This document shows, one piece after another, positions 1 through 11,760 of a stretch of DNA of 64,000 nt. The stretch is from Ovis canadensis (taxonomy: Eukaryota; Chordata; Mammalia; Artiodactyla; Bovidae): assembly GCF_042477335.2 (NCBI RefSeq), contig NC_091262.1, forward strand, positions 73,394,001-73,458,000, read 5' to 3'. Below the pieces are notes generated by a model. That model worked only from the letters and a program-made list of their open reading frames with translations. It did not search any database and was not told the DNA's origin. How positions within the stretch are numbered: the first letter of the stretch is position 1; each line of letters begins with the position of its first letter. The position numbers and the translations under genes were made by a program.

Positions 1-245
1 ATCGCTCAGAGGCAGCAGGACCCTAACTCCGCATCATCTGTGACCAAGCCTCCCTGAGCAGTGAATCTGTACCAGGCCCAGGGACACCAGGATGGATCAC
101 GGTGGCCCCGTCCTCAGGGAAGAGCTTAGGGTTATAGGATGTGATCTTCAAAGCCTCTGTGACTCTAATAGTTCTGAACACAGGCAATGTTCTGAGTTCT
201 CTCTAGGCTGGCAGCAAGTTGGCATTTATGAAGCTTTTACAGATA

Positions 246-455
246 ACTTCCCTGGTGGCTCAGATGGTAAAGCATCTGCCTACAATGCAGGAGACCCGGG
301 TTCAGTCCCTGGGTCGGGAAGATCCCCTGGAGAAGGCAATGGCAGCCCACTCCAGTATTCTTGCCTGGAAAATCCCATGGACAGAGGAGCCTGGTAGGCT
401 ATAGTCCACGGGGTCGCAAAGAGTCAGAGATGACTGAGCGACTTCACTTTCACTT
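246..455 (+). repeat. Bov-tA SINE
   Basis: tRNA-Glu-derived ruminant SINE: cttccctggtggctcagatg (A-box region), ggttcagtccc (B box), then the common body gaagatcccctggagaag and tail gactgagcgacttcac. Copies of this element explain all the short ORFs containing VAQMVKHLP, LGREDPLEK or SSILAWKIPW. Confidence 0.95.
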
Positions 456-544
456 TCATCCTAGAAAACTGTTGGACACACTGTGACACAAAATATATCG
501 ATGGAAGAATCCAGAGTTTGTCCCAGGCTTACATTAGGGCCTCA

Positions 545-715
545 GAAGTGCACTGTGGTGAGTAAGAACCCAGCCTCTGAGGTCAGACAGGCCTGGCGTC
601 TAATCCTGGCTCTGCTCCTTGCAGGCTGTGTGGTCTTAGGGAAGTCACTCAACCTCGCTGGGCCTCATGTCCTTCACCTGTGACGTGAAGGTGAGGACAA
701 TCACACTGACCGCAG
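545..715 (+). repeat. MIR SINE fragment
   Basis: The MIR core is recognisable: ctctgaggtcagacaggcctgg, then tctgctccttgcaggctgtg and tcacctgtgacgtgaag. It is ancient and diverged. Confidence 0.7.
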
Positions 716-1335
716 AGAGAGAGGTGAGGGCGAAAGCGTCACACCAGCACTTACTGGCAAACTAACAGATAAATAGCAAGTGCTTCCTACGTGTCTGTTG
801 TTATTATTATTGAAATGTGGTCCCAGACACATTTCACATACGGAGCCCAATCTGTTGCAGCCAGCCAGGCAGAGGGCCGAGCAGCACACGGCAGCGTTTT
901 GCCTGTAAAAACATTTTGGTGCAATTTTCTGACCCGCAAAAATATTTTTACAGTGAAAACGCACGTCTGGCGTCGACTGCTTAGTCTCACTGGCTTGTGT
1001 AGCTTCTCGGGAAAATAAACAAAAGTGAATTCACCGACACCAGGGGATGGACTCAAGTCAAACAAACATGGCCCTCGCTGCCCCGGCGTGGCCCCCGCCT
1101 GGCCCAGCAGAGCAGCGGAGTCTCAGACCAAATCACCTGACCCAAGAGGCCCCAGACACAGAGCCTCACAGACTGAGGGCGGCTGGGCCCCGGGGGCAGA
1201 GCCCACCTCCGGCTTCTCAGAGGAGGTGGCAGGAGAGGCCAGAGAAGGAAGGGGACTGCCCGAGATCACACAGCAAGACAGTGCATTTGTTCACTTGTTT
1301 GGAGATTTGATGTTACTGAAGACACACTGATTCTT
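716..1335. other. Unique intergenic DNA
   Basis: I see no gene or repeat that I can name. Overlapping ORFs on both strands lack splice structure or recognisable protein similarity. Confidence 0.5.
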
Positions 1336-1402
1336 TTCTGTTAATTAATTTTGATTGACATATAGTTGATTTACAATGTTTTAAGTGTATAGCAAAGTGA
1401 TT

Positions 1403-1447
<45 letters not shown>

Positions 1448-1562
1448 TCAGATTCTTTTCCATACAGTCTATAACAGGATATTGAATATCGTTTCCTGTG
1501 CTGTACAGTAGGACCTTGTTATTTATCTATTTTATATATAAAGTAGTGTGTATCTGCTAATC

Positions 1563-1776
1563 CTGGCTTCCCAGGTGGCACAGTGGTAAAGAACCAGCCT
1601 GCCAATGCAGGAGATACAAGAGACGCAGGTTTGATCCCTGTGTAGGGAAGATCCCCTGAAGGAGGAAATGGCAACCCAGTCCAGGATCCTTGCCTGGAAA
1701 ATTCCATGGACAGAGGAGCCTGGCGGGGCCATGAGGTCACAAGGAGTCAGACATGACTGAACACACACACAAACAC
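1563..1776 (+). repeat. Bov-tA SINE nested in L1, with target-site duplication
   Basis: The SINE is flanked by an exact 11-bp direct repeat, atctgctaatc, at 1552-1562 and 1777-1787, the signature of LINE-mediated insertion into the older L1. Confidence 0.95.
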
Positions 1777-2141
1777 ATCTGCTAATCTCCCACTCCCAAT
1801 TTACCCCTCCCCTTCCACTTCCCCTTTGGTTAACTATAAGTTCATTTTCTATATAGCCGAGTTTATTTGTTTTGCAAATAAGTTCATTTGTGCTATCTCT
1901 TAGATTCCACATATACGTGATCTCATATGGCATCTGTCCCTGTCTTACTTGCTTTACTTCATATGGTCATCTCAGGTCCATCCATGTTGCTGCAAATGGC
2001 GTGGCTTCGTTCTTTTTTATGGCTGAATAATATTCCATTGTGTATACGTACCACGTCTTCTTTATCCATTCATCTGTTGACGGGCATTTAGGTTGCTTCT
2101 AACGTCCTGGCTATTAAGAATAGTGTTGCTATGAACATAGA

Positions 2142-2355
2142 AGGCTTCCTTGGTAGCTCGGCTGGTAAAGAATCTGCCTGCAATGTGGGAGATATGGGTT
2201 CAATCCCTGTGTCGGGAAGATCCCCTGGAGAAGGGCATGGCAACCCACTCCAGTATTCTTGTTGGAGAATCCCCATGGACAGAGGAGCCTGGTGGGCTAC
2301 AGTCCATGGGATTGCAAAGAGTTGGACATGAATGTGCGACTAAGCAACAGCGCAG
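2142..2355 (+). repeat. Bov-tA SINE nested in L1
   Basis: ggcttccttggtagctcggc start, ggttcaatccc B box, gaagatcccctggagaag body. L1 sequence continues on both sides. Confidence 0.93.
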
Positions 2356-2699
2356 TACATTCACATAAAGGAGTATGTATCCTTTCGAATTAGTTTTTCA
2401 CACACCGATTTTTTTAAGGAGGCCATTCCCATCAGTGTAGGGAGAGGGATGCGGTTTGGGGAGATGATCTGATGTGGCCAAGGTCATCATGTCCAAGGCT
2501 TGCGCTTCCTTCCTTCTCTCCGCTCCTGGGAAGCCTCTGCCCTGCCCTGGATAGCTGCTTCCCAATCAACCTACTTTGTCCAGAAAGATGGTGGGAAGGT
2601 CGAGAATAAGCACAAGTCTTGACAGAAAACAGAATTTACTAAAAGTGTGACCACAGACATGCCCCGTATGCCCCACTTTTGCCCCTTGTAAGATGCCAG

Positions 2700-3075
2700 G
2701 CACAGACAACAAGCAGTGACAGATCTGTGCCGTGGAATACTACACAGCAAGGAAAAAGAATGAAGCACACACACACACTCAGCTTGCTGAACCTCACAGA
2801 AGTCGTTGGACTAAAAAAGGCCAGGCATGAAAGATTGCTCCATTGATGTAAAGTTCCAGAACAAACAAAATTCCTGAGGTGATAGGGGCCAAAACAGTGG
2901 TTGCCTCCAGGGTGGGACAGGTGCTGGGAGGGGACCCTCAGGGGGCCGGAAACATCCTGCATCTGAGTTTGAGTGCTGGCTACCTGGTGGATACAGGTGT
3001 ATCATGCATCCAGTTCGGCCCTGATGGTTCCTGCACTTTAACATGAGTAGATCAGGCCCCAACACAAAGAGCTAA
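2700..3075 (+). mobile_element. Ancient L1 3' fragment
   Basis: gtggaatactacacagcaa, gtaaagttccagaacaaac, ggtgataggggccaaaacag and ggttgcctccagggtggg follow the order of old mammalian L1 3' ends. It is strongly diverged. Confidence 0.65.
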
Positions 3076-4599
3076 AATAAAATGATGGTAACAGAAGCGC
3101 CTCTTGCACGGCGATCAGTGGTACGGCTGACGCACTGAGCAGGAGAAGGCAAACACTACTCCCCTTTTATTTACTGTCTTGATCACTATTTGGAAATTGC
3201 ATGCTTTTTTCCCATGTAGATTCCTTCATGATTCAGTCATTCATTGACCCTTGGGCTCTGCCAGGGAATTTCGTGCCAGCACGGTACAAGAGGGCTGGTA
3301 CTTCTTCCAAATCACTCCAGTGCCAGTGGAGAGGGGTTGCCAGAGGGGAGCCTGCAGCGCTGATGGTACCAGGCAGGGGATGCAGGAGGAAGGCACTGCT
3401 GGTGCTCACCAGCCCCTAGCAGGTGCCCACAGCACAGCCCCAGAATCAGCACCATGACAAGTGCCCAGGGGCAAAGCATGGGGTGCAGGATGCCAAGGTC
3501 AGGAAGTCCTGGTATTATCTGGGGCACAGGAAGGCCTCCCAGAGGAAATGGCAGCTCAAGGGTGAGATAGCAATTGACCAGAGGAAAAGAGGGGAGGGGA
3601 AGGTGCACCAGGCCAAGGACCCAAGTGGACAAAGGCCACATGTGGCAAAGGGGTGAGCTTGGAGCATCGGCAGGTAAGAGGAGCCTGATGCCTGCCAAGT
3701 AAGAAGTGAGAGGAGAGCAACACAATGTGAGGCAGGGCCAACTCGGGCCAGGAGCCCAGGCCCTGTCAAGAATTTGGGTCTTTCTGTGAAGATGGGCCAA
3801 TAAGCTGGGGTTCTGAGGTTTAAAGAGGAGCCTGACATGGTAAGAGTTGGAGTTTTTCATCATTCTGCATGCTAGGTGGAAAGTGGCTCAGAGGCAGGTC
3901 TGCAGGAGACACAAGAACTTTAGGGCCTATGAGAGTCATCCAGGCAAGAAGGAGAGACTGACCATGAGTATGGACAGAGGACAGACCTCCTCCCTTCCTA
4001 GGAGGTACAGCCCAGGGCTCAGTGACCAGACAGGGCGGAAGCTCAAGAGAAGGAAGGCTTCGGGTGATGGACAGGTTTCTACCTGAAGCACTGGGTGTAA
4101 ACAGTGGAAGACAAGTTTGGGGTCCCCAAAGTCCAGAATGTTCTCATCTCTTCTCGACATCAACCCTTGGGCATCCCAGTTTGGACCAGTCACCCCAGTT
4201 GCTGTGAAAAAACACAGCTGAGCCAAAGGTGCTAGAGAAGCAAGTCCAGCCACCCTAGTACCCTCCCAGCCCTAGACCTGGAGCTTCTGGAACATCATGT
4301 GCCTGTGAGTCACCGGGCATCGTGGTCGAATGCAGGTTCTCATTAGGTAGATCTGGGCTGAGCCCAAGAACCTGTGGTCCAGCAGGCCGCTGCTGTTGAC
4401 CAGTGACCACACCCAATGGCAAGGGGTTTGCAGGCCCTGCCCGGCTGAGTGTCAGGCTTGCCGATCCTGCCTGGGAGGACCAGGAGCACAGGAACCACCA
4501 CCAAACAGTTTTCCTCTCACCTGTCCCCACCCCCACTGAGACAGGCCTTCCCCCTTCCCTCCCTCCAACCCCATCCTCAGCCGTCCCCAGGAGTCCCAG
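3076..4599. other. Unique intergenic DNA
   Basis: Purine-rich in places (for example 3530-3720). I see no exon-like ORF with family similarity. Around 3480-3620 it resembles an old dispersed repeat, but I cannot name it. Confidence 0.4.
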
Positions 4600-4925
4600 C
4601 GGGTTGGCACTGACGGGCTCAGGACCGCGGCCTCGTGGCCCCGGGGGGGACCTGCTGAGTTCCTGCTCCGGGAGCCCGCGGCCACCACGGGAGTGGAGCT
4701 GGCCCTGCGGCGGGAAGCCGCGGGCCCCGAGGAGCATCCAGATAGAGCCGGCTGAGTGGCACTAGGGAAGGAGGGGAGTGAGCCATGAAGGGACTCGAGC
4801 GGCAGTTTCCTAGGGCGGCCATGGCAACGAACCACACGCTGGGAGACTCCACGCTGCCGAAACGTCTTCTCTCCTGGTCCTGGAGGCCAGACGCTTGACA
4901 CTGCGGTGCGCGCCCTGCCACGCTC
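4600..4925. promoter_or_regulatory. CpG-rich patch, possible orphan CpG island
   Basis: A local burst of CpG dinucleotides (about 14 in 4611-4740, including accgcgg, ccgcggcc, tgcggcggga and gccgcgggccccg) in a CpG-poor flank. No gene start can be attached to it. Overlapping minus-strand ORFs here follow from the low stop density of GC-rich DNA. Confidence 0.45.
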
Positions 4926-5244
4926 TCTCTGAAGCCTCGAGGGAGGAGTCTTTCCTTACCTCCCCATCTCCTGGTGGCTCCTGGAAGCCCATAGTCGTCT
5001 TCCGCTTGTGGGAGCTCAGCTCCAACGTCGGCCGCCACCTCCATACAGCTCTCTCCTCTCTGTGTCTGCGCATCTCGGCCCAGCCGTCTCATCAGGACGT
5101 CAGTCACGGGACTTAAGGCAGTGTGACCCTGTTCTAAGTCAGCTACATCTGCACAGATCCCATCTCAATGCAGACATAAAGAACGGACCTATGGGCACAG
5201 CGGGGGAAGGAGAGGATGAGATGAACTGAGAAAGCAGCCCTGAC

Positions 5245-5880
5245 TTTCATACACTACCATCTGCAAAACCAATAGCTGGCGAGAAGCTGCTGGATAACAC
5301 AGGGAGCCCAGCCTGGTGCTCTGTGACGGTCTAGAGGGATGCAATGGGGAGACGGGAGGGAGGGGATATACACACACACATATACACACATACACACACA
5401 TACACACACACACACACATACATACATACACATACACACGTGCACACACACATACACACACATACACGCACATACATGCACACACACATACACACATACA
5501 CACACATATATACACATACACACATATATACACGCACAAATATACACACATACACACATATACACACATACACACATACACACACATACATACGCACATA
5601 TATACACACACATATACACATACACATACACAAACACACATACACACATATATACACACATACACACATACATACACACACATACACATATACACACACA
5701 TAAACACATACACACACATATATACACACATACACATATACACACATACACACACATATACACACATACACACACATATAACACACACATATATATCTAT
5801 GACTGATCTACACTGTTGTACAGCAGAAACCAACACAACATTGTAAAACAATTACCTTCCAATTTTAAAAAATGAAATAT
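5245..5880 (+). mobile_element. L1 3' end with an internal expanded microsatellite
   Basis: Before the repeat come ccaatagctggcgagaagctg and cacagggagcccagcctggt; after it come ctgttgtacagcagaaacca and acacaacattgtaaaac, the ruminant L1 3' terminus. Confidence 0.8.
5368..5800 (+). repeat. (AC)n/(ATAC)n microsatellite, about 430 bp
   Basis: An imperfect run of cacacata, tacacaca and acatata units. It produces long artefactual ORFs of alternating Cys/Val/Tyr or Thr/His on both strands. Confidence 0.97.
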
Positions 5881-7050
5881 GCTTGGAAAGGAAAAAAAAA
5901 TCCTATCCCCAAACAATGTCACACCGAGGTCACAGTACCAATACCTGATAGAAGGACTTGCATGTATTTTTGAAAGATCACCATTCAGCCCACCTCGGGG
6001 GAGGCACCCAGAGAGTGTGTGAGGCCAGGCAGGGGCCAGGGCCCTCCCGGTGCCACCCACCCCAGCGGCCCTACCAGCAAGCACATCCCCAGCATGTGAG
6101 CACCAGCCTGATGTCTGCCTTCTCTGCAGCCCCTCAGGGACACCGCGCAGGAAGTCCTGGCCTGTGAACTCTGCCCCTCTGGCTGTAAACTGTCTGCAAG
6201 GCTTTAAATAAACAACCACAGTCCCCAAAGTCCGGTGGCTCACCGTTCATCGAGGCTTTGGCAGTTGTCAGCAAACTCCACCTCCCCAGACCCTAAAAAC
6301 TAACCGACGTGCAGAGCCGCCCACAGAGGCCAGCGAGGGGGCGCCCGCAGCAGCTGCCCAAACCCGAGCACCTCCCATGGCCCTGCCGGAGCCAAACCAG
6401 CCACGGAGACGCCACCGAGGAGAGCAGGGGCAACGGGTTCTCCTCTAACTCAGCTGATGGCGGCAGGATGAGAACTCTGCACCTCCTTGCCCTGCCGGCC
6501 TCGGCGTCCCGGGCAACTCGGGGAGGTCTGGTTCCACCCACGTCGGGTACCAGCAAAAGGCTTCATCCCTCAGGTGGCTGGCGCAGGAATGGGAGAGACT
6601 TCTGTCACAGAGAAGGGAGGGACCTCGGTTTGCCATGGGTAACACAGACTTCCATTACCCTTGTATGTCTGGGCTGGTGGCAGGTCTCAGCAAGGGTCAC
6701 TCGCTGGTGGGCCCTGGGCAAAATTCAGCCCCCCACATGGGATTAATTGGGACACCGCAGAGTGATTTTTGAGTGTCTTCAGATACTGGCCAACATTTTA
6801 AAGGGGGGACATTTCATATGGAAATCTGGATTTTTGAGTTTTCCGAAAAAGATCCCACCTGGCCAAGTGGAACCAACATCACCTCCTGGAAGCTCGCTAG
6901 CATCCTTCTAGGGCTTCTGCTGGGGTTTCCTTCCAGTAAGCTGAGAAGACCATGAGATGGATCTTGTGTCTCTATCAAATGGGAAAGGGAGACATCAGTT
7001 AGAAAGGCAACGTTTCTGCCTGGGCATACAATCCAGAAACGAGGAAAGCT
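5881..7050. other. Unique, partly GC-rich intergenic DNA
   Basis: 5990-6560 is moderately CpG-rich (for example gagggggcgcccgcag). I see no gene, repeat family or splice structure that I can name. Confidence 0.4.
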
Positions 7051-7054
7051 CTAA

Positions 7055-8900
7055 GTAGAAAATATACATGCCCCTCTGTGCTCATAGAAACACTAGTTCA
7101 AATAGCCAAGACATGGAAGCAACCTAAATGTCTGTCAACAGATGAATGGTTAAGAAGGTGTGGTACATGTATCCACTGGACTGCCACTCAGCCATAAAAA
7201 GGAATGAAATAATGCCATTTGCAGTGATGTGGATGAACTTAGAGACTGTCATTCTAAGTGAAGGAAGTCAGGCAGAGAAAGACCAATACCATGTGATCTC
7301 ACTTATCTGTGGAATCTAAAATATGATATAGATGAACTCATTTACCAAAGAGAAACAGACTCACAGACACAAAACAAACTTGCTGTTACTAAAGGGGAGA
7401 GTGGGAGAGGTACAGACTACTGGATATAAAACAGATAAACAACAAGGACCTAATGTACAGGGAAATATATTTAATATCTTGTAATAACAATTGCGCTCAT
7501 CTCACACGCTAGTAAAGTAATGCTCAAAGTTCTCCAAGCCGGGCTTCAGCAATACGTGAACAGTGAAATTCCAGATGTTCAAGCTGGTTTTAGAAAAGGC
7601 AGAGGAACCAGAGATCAAATTGCCAACATCTGCTGGATCATGGAAAAAGCAAGAGAGTTCCAGAAAAACATCTATTTCTGCTTTATTGACTATGCCAAAG
7701 CCTTTGACTGTGTGGATCACAATAAACTGTGGAAAATTCTGAAAGAGATGGGAATATCAGACCACCTGACCTGCCTCTTGAGAAATCTGTATGCAGGTCA
7801 GGAAGCAACAGTTAGAACTGGACATGGAACAACAGACTGGTTCCAAATAGGAAAAGGAGTATGTCAAGGCTGTATATTGTCACCCTGCTTATTTAACTTC
7901 TATGCAGAGTACATCATGAGAAACGCTGGACTGGAAGAAACACAAGCTGAAATCAAGATTGCCGGGAGAAATACCAATAACCTCAGATATGCAGATGACG
8001 CCACCCTTCTGGCGGAAAGTGAAGAGGAACTAAAAAGCGTCTTGATGAAAGTGAAAGAGAAGAGTGAAAAAGTTGGCTTAAAGCTCAACATTCAGAAAAC
8101 GAAGATCATGGCATCTGGTCCCATCACTACATGGGAAATAGATGGGGAAACAGTGGAAACAGTGTCAGACTTTATTTTTGGGGCTCCCAAATCACTGCAG
8201 ATGGTGACTGCAGCCATGAAATTAAAAGATGCTTACTCCTTGGAAGGAAAGTTGTGACCAACCTAGACAGCATATTCAAAAGCAGAGACATTACTTTGCC
8301 AACAAATGTCCATCTAGTCAAGGCTATGGTTTTTCCAGTGGTCATGTATGGATGTGAGAGTTGGACTGTGAAGAAAGCTGAGCACCAAAGAATTGATGCT
8401 TTTGAACTGTGGTTCTGGAGAAGACTGTTGATGGTCCCTTGGACTGCAAGGAGATCCAACCAGTCCATTCTAAAGGAGATCAGTCCTGGGTGTTCACTGG
8501 AAGGACTGATGCTGATGCTGAAACTCCAATACTTTGGCCACCTCATGTGAAGAGTTGACTCATTGGAAAAGACCCTGATGCTGGGAGGGATTGGGGGCAG
8601 GAGGAGAAGGGGACGACAGAGGATGAGATGGTTGGATGGCATCACCGACTCAATGGACATGAGTTGGGTAAACTCTGGGCATTGGTGATGGACAAGGAGG
8701 CCTGGTGTGCTCCGATTCATGGGGTCACAAACAGTCGGACATGACCGAGTGACTGAACTGAACTGAATAATGTATAATGGCAAGGAATTAAAAAAAGAAT
8801 ATAGAGACATACAAATATGTGTATACCTGAATCCCTTTGCTCTACACCTAAAACTAATACAATATTTTAAATCAACTATACTTCAATAAGAAAAAAAAGA
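7055..8900 (+). mobile_element. Ruminant L1 3' end, split by a BovB insertion
   Basis: The left part (7055-7490) carries agacatggaagcaacctaaa, ccataaaaaggaatgaaata and ggtacagactactggatat. The right part (8767-8900) carries tataatggcaaggaatt, cactttgct-like text, acacctaaaactaatacaat and the A-rich tail caataagaaaaaaaag. The two parts are consecutive in L1; the BovB sits between them. Confidence 0.85.
7495..8766 (+). pseudogene. BovB (RTE) LINE fragment with decayed reverse transcriptase
   Basis: 5'-truncated BovB carrying the RT core and the 3' end. The first open stretch (7520-8180) shows RT motifs FIDYAKAFDCVDH, GVCQGCILSP and LRYADDATLL (catalytic YADD at about 7988-7999). A frameshift near 8175-8182 moves the reading to another frame (8183-8550), which then stops at a TGA near 8548. 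Tail sequence continues to 8766. BovB reached ruminants horizontally, from reptile-like sources (known for the family). This copy is dead. Confidence 0.93.
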
Positions 8901-9245
8901 AACGCAGGGTTTCCAAGAGTGGTGGGATGGGATGATGGGCCGAGAGGTTTCCTGGACTCACAGGACCCCTTCTCAGCAGCTGCGGGCACACCCTGAATCC
9001 ACATAGAGACCTCTTGAATTACAGCTCACCAGCATTCTCCCTGACAACAAACTTCCAGATGATTCCACCAAGGGCTCTGGTCAAAGTGGCTGTTTGCCTC
9101 CAGGATAGAACATGGGCTCCTGACTGTGAAAACCAGAATCCCAGCTCTGCTCGCAGGGACCGTGAGGCCTCTAGCAAGCATGTGAGCTGTCTCAGCACCG
9201 TCATCTGTAAATAGTACCTACTGTAGGGAAACGGGAGATTGCCAG
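8901..9245. other. Unique intergenic DNA
   Basis: I see nothing that I can name. Confidence 0.4.
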
Positions 9246-9452
9246 TGTTTGTCACTCAGTCATGTCCAACTCTTTTCGACCCCATGGACTATACAGCCTG
9301 CCAGGCTCCTCTGTCCGTGGAATTCTCCAGGCAAGAATACTGGAGTGGGTTGCCATGCCCTCCTCCAGGGGATCTTCCTGACCCAGGGATCGAACCCAGG
9401 TCTCCTGCATGGCAGGCAGATTCTTTACCATCTGAGCCACCAAGGCAACCTT
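9246..9452 (-). repeat. Bov-tA SINE
   Basis: Reverse orientation: the plus strand reads cactcagtcatgtccaactc at the tail end, then ggatcgaacccaggtctcct (B box) and accatctgagccacca (A box) at the head end. Confidence 0.95.
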
Positions 9453-10149
9453 TAAATGGGAGATTAAGTGAAGACCACACATGGAAAACTGGGAGCATGC
9501 TAGTAGGCAGCTACTTTTATTGTTATCACAGTGATTTTCTCAATGGTGCTGTTGGTAGGAATAGCTTTGGGAGCACTGAGGAGCTGGCTGGTTCTTCCTG
9601 AGTTGACATTGAGGGTCATCCAAGGAGGGAGTCCAGGAGACGGACAGACAGATGGGTCTGGACGTGGGAAGGCTGCTGGGACTGGGGACACAGACCTTGG
9701 GGAGCCCCTGCCACTGACAGTGATTACACCCCTGAGAGTAGAGACCAGAGAGGGGGCGAGCAGAGCCCAGAGCAGAGGAGCCCCCACATCCAAGGTCAGG
9801 CACAGGATGAGCCAGAGTAGATGGCTAAGTGTGGTCACAGTGGCCGAGGGAGAACCTTGATCAAAAGGACAGGTGCTAGTTTCTGCTATACAACAATATG
9901 AATCAGCTCTATGTATACACATATCCCTTCCCTCTTGAGCCTCTCACCCAATATCCAGTTAAACTATAAATTTTTTAAAAAGATAGGACGAAGTGGCTGG
10001 GGGCAGAATGTTAGGGTCCCCAGAGGCTCCCTGGGGCTGGCATGCATTCTTGCTCTAAGATGACTTCTTTTTTTTTATGAAAAATTGTTTAAATTCTGTA
10101 GTGCTTTACAGTCTTCAAGAGCTTCACACATATGGTTTCATATATTCCA
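9453..10149. other. Intergenic DNA with a short inverted L1 remnant
   Basis: Unique sequence to about 9860. Then 9865-9955 (ctagtttctgctatacaac, atgaatcagctctatg) is an inverted L1 3' piece, and unique AT-rich sequence follows. Confidence 0.5.
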
Positions 10150-10342
10150 TGTGCTGTGCTGTGCTCCGTCACTTAGTCGCATCCAACTCTTTGCAACCTC
10201 ATGGCCTGTAGCCCGCCAGGCTCCTCCATCCATGGGATTCTCCCAGCAAGAACACTGGAGTGAGTTGCCATGCCCTCCTCCAGAGGATCTTCCCAACCCA
10301 GGGATTGAACCCAGGTCTCCTGTGTTGCAGCTGGATTCTTAA
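10150..10342 (-). repeat. Bov-tA SINE
   Basis: The plus strand reads gtcacttagtcgcatccaac and then gggattgaacccaggtctcc. It is truncated at the head before the A box. Confidence 0.93.
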
Positions 10343-10510
10343 TAACCCTTTTATCCGCTTACTTCTATTGTGCCCTTCCCGCTTCCCTCTCCACTGGTGA
10401 CCACTAGTTTGTTCTCTGTGTCCGTGAGTCTGCTTTCTTATTTTATTCACTAGTTTGTTATATTTTGGGGGTTCCACGTGCAAGTGATCTCATACAGTAT
10501 TTGTCTTTGT
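10343..10510 (-). mobile_element. L1 3' fragment, inverted
   Basis: ccactggtgaccactagttt, ctgtgtccgtgagtctg and ccacgtgcaagtgatctcat are the antisense of L1 3' UTR sequence. With 9865-9955 it may be one L1 split by the SINE. Confidence 0.7.
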
Positions 10511-11439
10511 AAGGTGACTTTTTTGATTGAAAAGGCACATGAAGGAATTGCCTTTCCTTAGTGCTTTGTGGCTCGCAAAGTCCCGCCATAGCCCTGGGCC
10601 TGTGTGACCCTTGGAGGTGGGGGCAGGCAAGACTGACCCCGAGGCTTCAAAACCTTCCGCAATTGGTGGAGAACTGAACTTGGAGGCGCTTCACAACCTA
10701 ATTTCTCCTGCCTTCATCCTGCCGGACACTTGGGCCCTTCCCTGCCTCCCTGTGGCCCTGAGGGCAGCTAATTGGTGCCCTGGGGTTAAGCGCTTTCCCA
10801 GAGCCTGTGTCTGCCTTGCCTCCCGCCACCTCTCACACCCCTAAACACCAAGCCGGTTGCTTGCACCAAGTGGGGATATTTGGTGCGTGAGAGCTGATTG
10901 GTTTTTGACAAATCCAGCTTGGCCTCTTTTTAGCACCTACTCATCCCCCAGGGGCGGGAAACCTGATATTTTAATGATTTGCTCCAGACCCTTTGGGGGG
11001 TGGGGTGGTGATGGTGGAGGCAGGCCTTGCAGAGGTAATTAGCAGGTGAGGACTCGCTGGGCTGGGAAACTGGGCTCTGGCGGCACGCGGTGGGCTGTGC
11101 CGCTAACCCAGGTCCCTTCCAGCCGCAACAAGTCTCCACCTCCCAAAAGCGCAGTACCCCCTTCCCCATCCGGGGATGGGAGAGACATTCAGGAGAGGGG
11201 ACTCTTCTGTGTCAGGACTGCAGAAATGTTTCCCCCTCAGTATCTGTTTGTTTGGCCCCCACTTGCCTGCTTTCCTTCAACCCTTTTCTTTCTTTCCTAA
11301 ATGACTGTCCTACATTTGCTGATCCTTTCTTTGGATCATGGAATCCCAGAGGAAGAAAGAGGTAGAAATTCAACCCCTATAAATGGAGAAACCGAGTCCC
11401 AGTGAGGATAAAGGGCTTACCCGAGGTCATACAGAGACT
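10511..11439. other. Unique intergenic DNA ending in a MIR-like piece
   Basis: No gene recognised. 11375-11440 (aaatggagaaaccgagtccc, gggcttacccgaggtcatac) resembles the 3' part of a MIR. Confidence 0.4.
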
Positions 11440-11760
11440 TAACACGATCATAATTGTTGCCACTACCATCATCACTACCATCATCCTCCCCATTGTCATC
11501 AGCATGACCATCAGCATCACCACCACCAGCAGCATCATCATGATCAACATCATCCCCACCACCGTCATCATCCCCACCTCTGCCACCACCACCACCGTCA
11601 TCAACATCATCTTATCATCCATATCACCACCACCACCAGCACTTTCAACGCCACCACCAGCATCACCATGATTCAACATCGCCACCACCCTCTTCATCTT
11701 CACCTCCACCACCACCACCGTCATCATCATCTTATCAGTTTCACCACCGTCATCCCTGTC
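11440..11760 (+). repeat. CAT/CAC trinucleotide-rich tract
   Basis: An imperfect run of atc, acc and cac triplets (catcatcaccaccaccag and similar) gives open frames of Met/Val or Ile/Thr on both strands, not genes. Confidence 0.9.

Larger units (their letters stand above)
1336..2410 (-). mobile_element. Ruminant L1 3' fragment (inverted), split by two SINEs
   Basis: Typical ruminant L1 3' sequence in antisense: ttgattgacatatagttgat, ctgtgctgtacagtaggacc, cataaagtcca-type segments, ggctgaataatattccattg and ctttatccattcatctgttg. It includes an (AT)n run at 1409-1442 and is interrupted by SINEs at 1563-1776 and 2142-2355. The L1 resumes after the second SINE (gtatcctttcgaattag). Confidence 0.85.

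Noticed and set aside
4255..5107. Overlapping 150-160 codon minus-strand ORFs
   Set aside because: They follow from low stop density in GC/CpG-rich DNA. Several frames are open together and none resembles a known family.
5189..5851. Long Cys/Val/Tyr or Thr/His-rich ORFs on both strands
   Set aside because: Pure translation of the AC/ATAC microsatellite in several frames at once.
11377..11730. Met/Val-rich minus-strand ORF that looks membrane-like
   Set aside because: It is the reverse reading of the CAT/CAC triplet tract.
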